Positions 10,634-18,695 of a DNA stretch of 64,000 nucleotides are shown here, piece by piece. Position numbers and translations under genes: made by a program. The notes below the pieces were generated by a model. It was not told where the DNA came from. It made no database searches and was given only the letters and a program-made list of their open reading frames with translations. Each line of letters starts with the position of its first letter. Within the stretch, counting starts at the first letter, position 1. This stretch comes from Anaerolineales bacterium (GTDB lineage Bacteria; Chloroflexota; Anaerolineae; 4572-78; J111), in the NCBI GenBank assembly GCA_015075185.1, contig JABTUW010000002.1, forward strand, positions 62,001-126,000, read 5' to 3'.

Positions 10634-10946
10634 AAATACCTCCACAATTCTTAGGAAAGGATATGCAACACAACTGCACTGCCCGAACGGATTTTCGACT
10701 TAAGGATGACCGCGGAGTCCGTTCAAAATACGCCGCTCCCATTTTTGCACTAGCTGGCTCTTTATAGGCGAGAGGTCCCAGCAACTGACTATACCGATGT
10801 TTCGACCGTAAATGCGGAGACACAAGACCGGCTCGAACATCTCAGCAAGTGGCGCTGATTTTTCTCTACCCCTCAGCAAACTGACCAGCCAGCCCGTTTT
10901 GGAAGGGGCTGCCCGGGCCACGACCTCTCCAAAACGAATGCGGGGT
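10634..10946. other. Intergenic region upstream of the beta-propeller gene
   Basis: The gene's ribosome-binding site (GGAGGT) lies at its right-hand start. The rest holds short open frames with no protein-like composition, and I do not call them genes. Confidence 0.4.
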
Positions 10947-11135
10947 GCAAAAACCGTTTTCGTGTTTTTCGCGCCCTTCGCCGCTTCGTGGTTCACCCCC
11001 ACACTCACCCTGCCCACCTTATCGAAAGCGTGACTGCTTTCCGAGCAACCAGTCTGACCCATACAACCACCGAGCCTAACGGCTTTCCCTAACTGGCCCC
11101 TTCGCTCACAATGATCTGTTCGACCTCCGGTTGGG
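10947..11135. repeat. Imperfect 190-bp direct repeat, copy B
   Basis: This is the partner of the 9173-9365 repeat in the same orientation. The best conserved blocks are the first 60 bases, a middle block (TATCGAAAGCGTGACTG against CATCGAAAACATGACTG) and the last 20 bases (CTGTTCGACCTCCGGTT). The segment between is more diverged, which suggests an old duplication or repeated insertion of the same element. Confidence 0.7.
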
Positions 11136-11214
11136 TTGACTCAGTGAAACCCGACATCACCCTATTGAGGAAATGTCGGGTTTCGTGTCTCGACCCAATC
11201 TACCTGATAGCGGT

Positions 11215-11450
11215 CTAGCCAGCGCTAGGGCCTCTGAGGTAAACATAGCTCCCCCACCTGGTTCCACTGATGTAAAGCTCCCAGGAACCGTTGCAGACGG
11301 CCATCGCTCCATCCCGGTTCGTCTGCACGAGGAGATTGTGCATGTAAGCCGCCCATGTCCAACCAGCTTCCGGGAAGCGACCACTGCCCATGTCGCTGCT
11401 TGTCCGTCCTGCCACGCTGTACGAATCGAAGATCTCGGCACACCTTGTGC
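11215..11450 (-). pseudogene. Possible relic of a secreted-protein C-terminus
   Basis: Just after the stop of the 1248-residue protein, one minus-strand frame reads as protein-like sequence rich in W, Y, N and G (for example AGWTWAAYMHNLLVQTNRDG and WELYISGTRWGSYVYLR) and ends at a TAG near 11212. Upstream the frame is broken by a stop, while another frame continues with DGGLWHYRLDTRR. This looks like a frameshifted gene fragment. I cannot name its family and confidence is low. Confidence 0.3.
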
Positions 11451-11490
11451 TCGTCTAGTATCCAGACGATAATGCCACAGCCCGCCATCG

Positions 11491-14400
11491 TTAATTCGTA
11501 TTTTTATTATTTTTCACAGTAATGCTCAGTTGAGCAATGTCACCACAGTCCTCTGCCGTATTTGAGACTGTACACACTCCAAAAATTGTCTCACTCCTGG
11601 GTACAATTAGTGTTATCAAACTGGTACCATCAAGGTCCTCAGTTTCCTCATCGGTCCCTTCATACAACCAACCTTGAACATTTACCTCTATAGAACCATC
11701 CCAAAGAAGTGCCGCATTGATACCAAATTTTGCCTGGCACTCTCCGCCCCACTTAAACGGGCCCAGAGGCATGGAGTTGGTAAGTCGGTCTGGACCCAAC
11801 TCCAATTCGTTGGAAGCTGGTCCGGCATGCGTTACCTCGTTGTCAAATATTTCTTCATCAACACCGTAAAACTCATAGTAAATTTGCAACAGACGAAAGG
11901 TTTCTGCAGGAGGCTTCAGTTTCAGATCAACCGTGAAAACTGGCGGAGCGACCTTGATTGCTGTGCGGGTAGAGTAGTAGATGCCATCTACCACCTTGTT
12001 AGCCTTAATGTCGTACCATCCGGCAGGCACCTCAGATAGGGTGAAGAACCCATTGTCATCCGTATAAGTGCTTTTGCCGTCATACACTTCAACGAATGCT
12101 CCAGCAACGGGCTTTCCTGCCTCATCAGCAGGTACCTTCTCGCTAATTCTAACCGTACCTGTTACCTCCCCACGTGTGAGCACTTTTTTCCATCGGCTCA
12201 GCTTATACTTCACAGTGCGCGGCTCTCGGTACTGTAATGGCTCTACATACCCATAAAGCCCCTTTGCTTCCGGCGAATCCCACAGCAGAATGTTATCGGG
12301 GCTGACTGCATCGGCTGGTCCGATGGATTGCTGCCAAAATGGCCAATCTTTAAAAGGTTGGTCGATTACAAACGTGTTGGTGACTTCGTTAGCAGCTTGT
12401 GGAGCAGCATCTGTCAGGAAGTTGCCGCACCAGCCAGCTTGATCGTACGCCAGGTAATAGACATAGTTGTACAACCATTCGGCCGCAGCCATACGTTCCT
12501 GAGCCGCATAGGTGTATAAACCGTCGAGTGTGCCGGGGCGCACCTCGGCACCCTGGGTAAGGTCGCTGGTTTCAAGATCCTGAGGCATCACGAACTCCGT
12601 ATCAGTTTCAAGATGCACCCCACACTTCTTCAACATCATCCAAATAAATGACGAGCATACCGAGGGGAAAGTATCTTGCGCCCAACCAGCTTCTGGACCA
12701 GCAACGGTCGTGAGTCCGATGCGAGGGTCTGTGTAACAATAGAGCCGGTAATGACTTTGACCAGGACGATCGGGGCGGGCCCCCACTGCCCGCGCCTCCG
12801 TCGCCACCCCATGCAGACGCTCGCGAATGGCTGGGGTTTCTAGCAGAGGATCCGGCTTGACCACAAGTGGTGGTACGATTTCGAAAAAATCATTGTGAGT
12901 AGCACCAACAGCATGCGGTGCAAATGACGAGATCGACTGAGTATTACCATTCTCTGGATCAACCCAAGACTCGCCGTGAGTTGCTGCCTCTACAGATTGC
13001 GTCACAACGCCGGGCCACAAGTATTTGACGACATCCGGTCTGATACCATCAGATCCCTCTAAGGTTCCGGTCTTATAGTCTCTCAACCGATCTTCACTGG
13101 CAGTTGAGTGGGTGATTTCATCATAGTTACGGGTCATGATTCCGCAGTGGCTGTAGCGTTGTGGGGGCGAGACTGTACGCAGCAGTGAACCAATCAAGCC
13201 GGCACCACCAGGAGAAAGCACAATATCACCCTTGCGAGCATTCAAGAAGCGGCCAGGGATAAGATACTCTTTTTCTTCGTCCACCAGTTGACACACTAAT
13301 TGCTTGTCGTAGGCTTCTGCCTCATCTTCGTCAGAGATGTTATCCGGGTCACAGTATTGTCCTTCGCTAACAGGCCCTGGTTCTGGCGGGGAAGGGGGCG
13401 CAGGGTGAAGTAGGGCGTGGCGAGGTCGGGAAGGGTAAGGCCGGTAAGACAGTCTTGATAGGAGGGAGTCAATAACCGCGGGAGCATGTTCTACTTTGGA
13501 CATGAGGTACTTTTCGGGCATAAGACCTGTCAACATCACATTATGCGCTTGCTCTAACCTTTCCCTTTTGAGAGGTTGATTGATACCAGTTGCAATGGTT
13601 ATTGCCAGGGTTCCCGTCTTTTTATCCAGGAAAAAATCGTCAGCAGTGATGCTGATGTCGGGGTCCGGGGGACGGCTGATGATATCCCAAAAGTACTCAG
13701 TAATAATCTCCCACGGCGGCGACGACGACGGCGACCACGACGCCTCAGTATCCTCGGTGTATATGGGCGGGAGCCACCCCTGCTCGCCCTCGCTGCTGCT
13801 GATTGGAGTCCAGTCGAAGGTTGCCGAAAACCGAACAGGTGTTCCGTCCTGGGCATGACCGGCATAGTAGACGGTAAATCCCACTTTAGCTGCTGGGCCA
13901 ATGATGGCAAGTTCAGTGACTGACTTTGGCTTGAGGATCAAAGGATCTCCCAACTCCACGAATGAGGGCGGTGTTTCAAGGGCGTCTGGATCGTTACTGA
14001 GCAGGACAAGTGCCTCATGAGTAATGGTCAAGGGTGTGTCCTCAACGTTTTGAACTATCATTGTCGCACTACTTGTACCAAACATATTTTCCACGATCTC
14101 CGGGAAAACATCTATAGGAGGCACGATTGTTCCATGGCGCTTACACAAAACATAGGCAGAGTGAATTAGCAGGGTACGGATTACCTCAAAATTGTTATGG
14201 ACGATCCGGCAGCGAACATGGAACTGGCGGGTGACATGGTCTGTATCCAGAGCGTAGGAGTAGTCATGGGTAACGGTTGGTACTGTCGTTGTTTCCATGG
14301 AGCCATCCCCAAAATCCCACTCATAGCACGGCGTCTCTTGAGAAGGTAACAGCTCGAGCAAGTCGGGCATCTCTACAGCTCCAAGATCCCCAATTATTGT

Positions 14401-15237
14401 GGTCAAGCGGCGCGAACCGGTTCGATTTTTCGATCGAATCGGGAATCGTCTACGGTTAACCTCTAAAACCTTGGCCCTCTCGTTGTTAAGGAGAACCCGT
14501 GTAAGGATACTGTGTTGCCGAAGCCTACCGATAACGTCCCTGAGCCTGCCAGGTGCAAGCCACACCCCTTGGCTGAACTTCTGAGGCTGGGCAGGTATTG
14601 ATTGGGCGCTCGGATAGGGCGGGGAACCCAAAGAAAAGGCCACCTCATACGGAGAAGAGGGAGATTGGCTAACATGTAATAATGCTATCTCAGGCGTGGT
14701 TTGACCCGTCCCTGGCTGGAACATTAGTGGGGGTCCGTCTATTGTGACTACCACATTTAATGTCTCCGAGAATTCTTCCCGTGTGGCTCTTACCAGAAGA
14801 GTATGCTCGCCTTTAGAGGGGAATTGGAGGTACTGAACTGGACCAAGTACACCGTTGATTGATATCGTGACATCGTCCTGATCAGCATACGATTCGCCTG
14901 AAGGTCCCAGCACCTCAACTTTGATACTCTCGCCAGGTCTTGCCCGTGGTGGGGAGGACACCACCGACCCAATTAATGGGACACCCTCTATTGTGACTAC
15001 CACATTTAATGTCTCCGAGAATTCTTCCCGTGTGGCTCTTACCAGAAGAGTATGCTCGCCTTTAGAGGGGAATTGGAGGTACTGAACTGGACCAAGTACA
15101 CCGTTGATTGATATCGTGACATCGTCCTGATCAGCATACGATTCGCCTGAAGGTCCCAGCACCTCAACTTTGATACTCTCGCCAGGTTGCCTGCCCGTGG
15201 TGGGGAGGACACCACCGACCCAATTAATTTTGCACAT
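11491..15237 (-). CDS. Large multidomain protein: tandem Ig-like repeats, PKD, permuted NlpC/P60-like hydrolase, carboxypeptidase-regulatory domain
   Basis: This is a 1248-residue protein. Residues 17-181 are two almost identical Ig-like repeats (core PGESIKVEVLGPSGESYADQ). A PKD domain near 304-335 has YEWDFGDGS. Residues about 660-930 look like a circularly permuted NlpC/P60 (YiiX-like) cysteine hydrolase: GDIVLSPGG, then the candidate His in RYSHCGIM near 700, then the candidate Cys in FPSVCSSFIWMM. A carboxypeptidase-regulatory-like domain (VAGAFVEVYDG, FFTLSEVPAGWYDI) follows near 1022-1100. AGGAGG precedes the ATG. There is no signal peptide, although every domain is of a type usually exported. 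The substrate and localisation are unknown. Confidence 0.82.
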   Translation of the reverse strand: MCKINWVGGVLPTTGRQPGESIKVEVLGPSGESYADQDDVTISINGVLGPVQYLQFPSKGEHTLLVRATREEFSETLNVVVTIEGVPLIGSVVSSPPRARPGESIKVEVLGPSGESYADQDDVTISINGVLGPVQYLQFPSKGEHTLLVRATREEFSETLNVVVTIDGPPLMFQPGTGQTTPEIALLHVSQSPSSPYEVAFSLGSPPYPSAQSIPAQPQKFSQGVWLAPGRLRDVIGRLRQHSILTRVLLNNERAKVLEVNRRRFPIRSKNRTGSRRLTTIIGDLGAVEMPDLLELLPSQETPCYEWDFGDGSMETTTVPTVTHDYSYALDTDHVTRQFHVRCRIVHNNFEVIRTLLIHSAYVLCKRHGTIVPPIDVFPEIVENMFGTSSATMIVQNVEDTPLTITHEALVLLSNDPDALETPPSFVELGDPLILKPKSVTELAIIGPAAKVGFTVYYAGHAQDGTPVRFSATFDWTPISSSEGEQGWLPPIYTEDTEASWSPSSSPPWEIITEYFWDIISRPPDPDISITADDFFLDKKTGTLAITIATGINQPLKRERLEQAHNVMLTGLMPEKYLMSKVEHAPAVIDSLLSRLSYRPYPSRPRHALLHPAPPSPPEPGPVSEGQYCDPDNISDEDEAEAYDKQLVCQLVDEEKEYLIPGRFLNARKGDIVLSPGGAGLIGSLLRTVSPPQRYSHCGIMTRNYDEITHSTASEDRLRDYKTGTLEGSDGIRPDVVKYLWPGVVTQSVEAATHGESWVDPENGNTQSISSFAPHAVGATHNDFFEIVPPLVVKPDPLLETPAIRERLHGVATEARAVGARPDRPGQSHYRLYCYTDPRIGLTTVAGPEAGWAQDTFPSVCSSFIWMMLKKCGVHLETDTEFVMPQDLETSDLTQGAEVRPGTLDGLYTYAAQERMAAAEWLYNYVYYLAYDQAGWCGNFLTDAAPQAANEVTNTFVIDQPFKDWPFWQQSIGPADAVSPDNILLWDSPEAKGLYGYVEPLQYREPRTVKYKLSRWKKVLTRGEVTGTVRISEKVPADEAGKPVAGAFVEVYDGKSTYTDDNGFFTLSEVPAGWYDIKANKVVDGIYYSTRTAIKVAPPVFTVDLKLKPPAETFRLLQIYYEFYGVDEEIFDNEVTHAGPASNELELGPDRLTNSMPLGPFKWGGECQAKFGINAALLWDGSIEVNVQGWLYEGTDEETEDLDGTSLITLIVPRSETIFGVCTVSNTAEDCGDIAQLSITVKNNKNTN
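14738..15228. repeat. Tandem duplication (about 240-bp units, period 249) inside the multidomain gene
   Basis: 14738-14977 and 14987-15228 are almost base-for-base identical. A small length difference (CAAGACC against CAGGCAACC on the coding strand) means the segment at the 5-prime end of each unit is read in two different frames, INWVGGVLPTTG in the first copy and LIGSVVSSPPRA in the second. The frame is then the same from PGES onward. The near identity points to a recent duplication. Confidence 0.9.
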
Positions 15238-15505
15238 AAAACCTCCTTACTATTTGAATTAGACCAGCACGGCCGTTAATTGAACCGAGCCGCACAACGG
15301 CAGCGAGTTTAGTCGCACGCGGCGACTGGCGGTGGGTCACCTCGGCTGTTACTCGCTTCCATTTATTCTTGTTGTTCAACAATTAATTCGGCCGATGGGT
15401 CTCCCTCAAATTTTCAGGTAGAATCATCGACCTGACGTGACCATACCGTCATGGCCAGCCTAAGTTTTCTGGCTCTACCGGCCTCGGTGATCAGCGATTT
15501 TACAT
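15238..15505. other. Intergenic region
   Basis: This 268-bp gap lies between the stop of the AraC gene and the start of the large multidomain gene, both leftward. It presumably holds the promoter of the latter. I see no clear boxes, hairpin or gene. Confidence 0.4.
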
Positions 15506-16465
15506 CTACTTCAATTGTAAGAGCGTGGGGGAAATCTCGTCTAGAACGTTCTTATCCAAAACATGTACGTTCTTGCTGTACTGCAAAACCGTGTGGGGCG
15601 AAACGCCCAGGAGGTGTTTGAAGTGGCGGTCGAGATGGCTCTGGTCGGCAAAACCGACCCGCTGGGCTATTTCGGCGACGGTGAGCGTGCCGGCCTCCAG
15701 CAGTCCCCTGGCCCGCTCGACCCGGCAGTGAATCAGATATTGGTGCGGGGCCAGCCCGGTAGCCTGCTTGAACTGGCGGGCAAAGTAAGTGGGGCTGTAA
15801 CCGGCCGCGGCGGCCAGCTCGGCCAGCGAGAGGTCCTGTTCAAGCTGGTCGTTGAGGTAATCCAGCACCCGGCGGAGTTGGGTTTCCGACAGGCCGTGTC
15901 GCGGCAGCGGGTGCGTGGTCGCGCCTGAGGCATAATTACGCAGGAGGTGCAGGGCCAGGGTGTGGCCCAGGGACTCGGCGTAGAGGCGGCCGGCCAACCC
16001 GCCCAACTCGACCTCGGCCAGCAGGGCCAGGCAGAGCTGCTGCACCAACGGGTCTTGAAAGCTAAGGCGGGGAATCAGCTCCAGCCGCACGGGGTCGGTT
16101 TGGCTGATTTCGGCGGCTGTAGCGGCGATCAACGAAGGCATGAGACCAACGTGGAGGAGATGGTTGGGTCTATTCCAACTGGCGGCGCAGGGGACATTGG
16201 CCGGCTTGAGACTCAAATCACCGGGACAGATAAGCCCTCGCACCTGGCGCCCGGCAAAATGACCGCATAGTTCAAACGGATCGCCTTTCAGGTGAAGCGC
16301 GATCATGTGTATACTGTGCAGTGGTTCAGGGGTAATGATTAGTTCGGGTTGGGGGGTCACTCGTTGGCTGATCACAAGCAGGTCATTCCAACCTCTGACA
16401 GCGCTCGACTGTAGAATCTGTACACTGGCGGGCGGCTCAAAAGCCGGTAATTCGTACGCGCGCAT
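15506..16465 (-). CDS. AraC-family transcriptional regulator
   Basis: This 319-residue regulator has the AraC/XylS double helix-turn-helix at residues about 205-300. The first HTH contains LSLAELAAAAGYSPTYFARQ, the second TVAEIAQRVGFADQSHLDRH, followed by the typical FKHLLGVSPH. The N-terminal 190 residues have the cupin-like ligand-domain character of AraC proteins, with no recognisable ligand specificity. The C-terminus carries an unusual extra tail of about 20 residues after the HTH. No adjacent catabolic operon reveals the inducer. The downstream target could be the large multidomain gene, but this is only positional. Confidence 0.9.
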   Translation of the reverse strand: MRAYELPAFEPPASVQILQSSAVRGWNDLLVISQRVTPQPELIITPEPLHSIHMIALHLKGDPFELCGHFAGRQVRGLICPGDLSLKPANVPCAASWNRPNHLLHVGLMPSLIAATAAEISQTDPVRLELIPRLSFQDPLVQQLCLALLAEVELGGLAGRLYAESLGHTLALHLLRNYASGATTHPLPRHGLSETQLRRVLDYLNDQLEQDLSLAELAAAAGYSPTYFARQFKQATGLAPHQYLIHCRVERARGLLEAGTLTVAEIAQRVGFADQSHLDRHFKHLLGVSPHTVLQYSKNVHVLDKNVLDEISPTLLQLK

Positions 16466-16746
16466 CGTCAGGCCTTTCCCTGGTGCTACTTTGAAAAAGC
16501 CGTTGGGCGCAGGTGTTGCTGTGGGGGCAGTGGAGGGTTGCTCAGAACGAGGAGAGGTCGAAAACGGTACTTCCCAAGAGAGTCGGATGATCCGATGCCA
16601 TTCGATCTTAAAGTTATTGTATCATAGAAAAACTCGAAACGTCAATAGGGCAATGAGATGGGTTACTTTGACACCACGGGCAAGTAGCCGGCTGAACTGG
16701 AGAATGAAGCTGCGCCTGGAATGACGACCAGGGTACAAGTTATCTA

Positions 16747-17409
16747 TTAAGGATTGCTCGCACCCGTATCCAACCGGAAGCCGTAGCCGCGCACGGTGAC
16801 GATAAATTCATGGTCCGGATCAATTTCGGCCAGGCGCTGGCGGAGGCGGCGGACCAGGGCGTCAATGGCGTCGTCGCTGACCCCTTCGGCGGCTTCACCC
16901 GGCCAGGCGGCCTCGATGACCTCGGCCCGGCTGTAGACTTTGCCCGGCCGTTCGGCCAGCATGCCTAAAAGCTGGTACTGTTGATTGCTCAAGGGCGGGG
17001 TTAATAGCTGGCCATGGACGTAAATTTGCCGCTCGGAGTGGTCAATGTGCAAGCCCAGTCCCTTCTGGCCGGGCAGGGGCGCGGTGGCTTCGCTGTCCAC
17101 ATAAACCAGCTCCAGGCTGGGAGCCAGTTGGATGACGTCGCCGTCGTTGAGCGGGCGCGGCTTGAGCACGCGCTGGCCGTTGACAAAGACCCCATTCTTG
17201 CTGCCGCTGTCTTCCAGCACAAATTGGCCACCCTGGCGGCGCAGCACGGCGTGTAGGCGCGAAATCCAGCGCACTGGGATGCTAACCACACAATCGGGGG
17301 AACGGCCAATGGTGATCTCCTGCTCCGAGTCGTTCAAAATCCATTGATCTTTGATCAGGTCGCCCTCTTTCCAGATCAGAAGCGCCTGTTCGGTTTGCAA
17401 ATTTCTCAT
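16747..17409 (-). CDS. FHA domain-winged helix DNA-binding protein
   Basis: This 220-residue protein joins a forkhead-associated phosphothreonine-binding domain to an OmpR/PhoB-type winged helix. FHA motifs are ITIGRSPDCVVSIP, ISRLHAVLRR and the downstream SKNGVFVNGQR (residues about 30-80). The winged helix follows at about 130-215 (LSNQQYQLLGMLAERPGKVYSRAEVIEAAW and VDALVRRLRQRL). AGGAGA precedes the ATG. It is divergent from a Ser/Thr kinase gene. FHA domains bind Thr-phosphorylated peptides, so this is a candidate kinase-controlled transcription factor. Confidence 0.93.
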   Translation of the reverse strand: MRNLQTEQALLIWKEGDLIKDQWILNDSEQEITIGRSPDCVVSIPVRWISRLHAVLRRQGGQFVLEDSGSKNGVFVNGQRVLKPRPLNDGDVIQLAPSLELVYVDSEATAPLPGQKGLGLHIDHSERQIYVHGQLLTPPLSNQQYQLLGMLAERPGKVYSRAEVIEAAWPGEAAEGVSDDAIDALVRRLRQRLAEIDPDHEFIVTVRGYGFRLDTGASNP

Positions 17410-17555
17410 CGTCTTCTCCTGTTTGACAGTAAATTGAGATTGGGATACTCTAAGGCCAGTTATCGGTGATCGGTAAGCAGTGGTCAGTTGTTTTTGTTTC
17501 TATTTTATGCCTCAATTATCCGACTACTGGCTATTGACTACTGATTACTGGCTAC

Positions 17556-17648
17556 TCAATGTCATTAAGTTAAGACCGGAGTCGAGCCTTTAGGCGAGTG
17601 ATTCTCGGCTAAAGCCTCGACTCCAAAACGCTAACTTAACGACATTGA
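17556..17648. repeat. 93-bp nested inverted repeat
   Basis: Outer arms TCAATGTC(A/G)TTAAGTTA (17556-17572 and 17632-17648) match with one difference. Inner arms GGAGTCGAG-CTTTAG-CGAG and CTCG-CTAAAG-CTCGACTCC (about 17578-17624) form a second strong stem. The element has the look of a MITE or palindromic repeat and ends 32 bases before the kinase start, so it sits in that gene's leader. Confidence 0.8.
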
Positions 17649-17680
17649 CTGGCTACGGAACCCTTCTTGGAGGAACTCCT

Positions 17681-18667
17681 TTGCCGGCCAATCTGCAACC
17701 TGGCGAAATCCTGCGCGAGCGGTACAAGATTGTGGGCCTGATTGGCGCAGGCGGGATGGGCGCCGTTTATCTGGCCGAAGACAACCGGCTGGAAGGGCGC
17801 CAATGCGCCATCAAGGAAACGTTTCCCCTGCCCACCCTCAATCAGGAAGTCGCTCAGGCCGCCCGCAAACAATTTTTCCAGGAAGCCTCCACCTTAGCCC
17901 GGCTTGACCACCCCGGCCTGCCCAAAGTCAGCGATTTTTTCTCGATTGACGAGCGCGACTACCTGGTTATGGATTACGTGCCCGGCCAAAATCTGCTTGA
18001 GATTGTGAATGACGTGCGCCGGGAGGCTCGTTTTCTGGATGAAACGGCCGTGCTCGGCTGGACCGACCAACTGTGCGACACCCTGAGCTATCTCCACTCC
18101 CGCCAGCCGCCGGTGCTCCACCGCGATATTAAACCGGCCAACATCAAGCTGACCCCCGAAGGCCGGCTCAAGCTGGTTGATTTTGGCCTGGTCAAGCCGC
18201 TCGATCCCGACGATCCCAGCACCCTGACCGGCCTGCAAGGGGCCGGCAGTTTGCCCTACGCTCCGCTGGAACAGTACGTAGATCACCTGGGCCACACCGA
18301 CGCCCGCTCCGACCTGTATGCCCTGGGCGCAACGCTGTATCATTTGCTGACCGGCAACACCCCGCCCAGCGCCCAGGAGCGTTTTCTCGTGCCGGAGTCG
18401 CTGCCGCCGGTGCAGCAGATCAACCCCGCTGTTTCGCCGGGCGTGGCCGAGGCCATTGCCCTGGCCATGGCCCCTCACCCCAAAGACCGCCCGGCCTCGG
18501 TGGCCTTGTGGCGGCACATCCTGCACAGTTCTGATTCTACCCTACCAATGGGCGCTGGCAAACTTTCCGGCGACGATTGGCGCGCCAGCCTGGCCGAGAA
18601 CTGGTGGTTGGTGGCAGTGGCGCTGGCGCTGCTGGCGGCTTCGTGGTGGATGACGTTTTACTCATAG
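17681..18667 (+). CDS. Membrane-anchored PknB-type Ser/Thr protein kinase
   Basis: This 328-residue kinase is read from a TTG at 17681, chosen because GGAGGA lies 6 bases upstream. An upstream TTG at 17645 falls inside an inverted repeat. Hanks motifs are complete: LIGAGGMGAVYL (about 19-30), the AIKE lysine, VLHRDIKPANIKL (about 145-157), DFGLVKPL and an APLEQ P+1 segment. A single C-terminal transmembrane helix (WWLVAVALALLAASWW, about 307-322) has almost nothing beyond it, so the kinase has no extracellular sensor of its own. It is divergent from the FHA-winged helix gene, a likely substrate or reader. Confidence 0.92.
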   Translation: MPANLQPGEILRERYKIVGLIGAGGMGAVYLAEDNRLEGRQCAIKETFPLPTLNQEVAQAARKQFFQEASTLARLDHPGLPKVSDFFSIDERDYLVMDYVPGQNLLEIVNDVRREARFLDETAVLGWTDQLCDTLSYLHSRQPPVLHRDIKPANIKLTPEGRLKLVDFGLVKPLDPDDPSTLTGLQGAGSLPYAPLEQYVDHLGHTDARSDLYALGATLYHLLTGNTPPSAQERFLVPESLPPVQQINPAVSPGVAEAIALAMAPHPKDRPASVALWRHILHSSDSTLPMGAGKLSGDDWRASLAENWWLVAVALALLAASWWMTFYS

Positions 18668-18695
18668 GAACTGAATAGCCGTAATCTCAATTTAA

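Noticed and set aside
10700..11062. 120-residue minus-strand open frame in the intergenic repeat
   Set aside because: It is read through the diverged repeat copy B and has no ribosome-binding site or protein-like pattern.
14738..15228. Possible CRISPR or satellite array from the repeated sequence
   Set aside because: There are only two units, both in frame in one gene, with no short repeat-spacer structure. It is a domain duplication.
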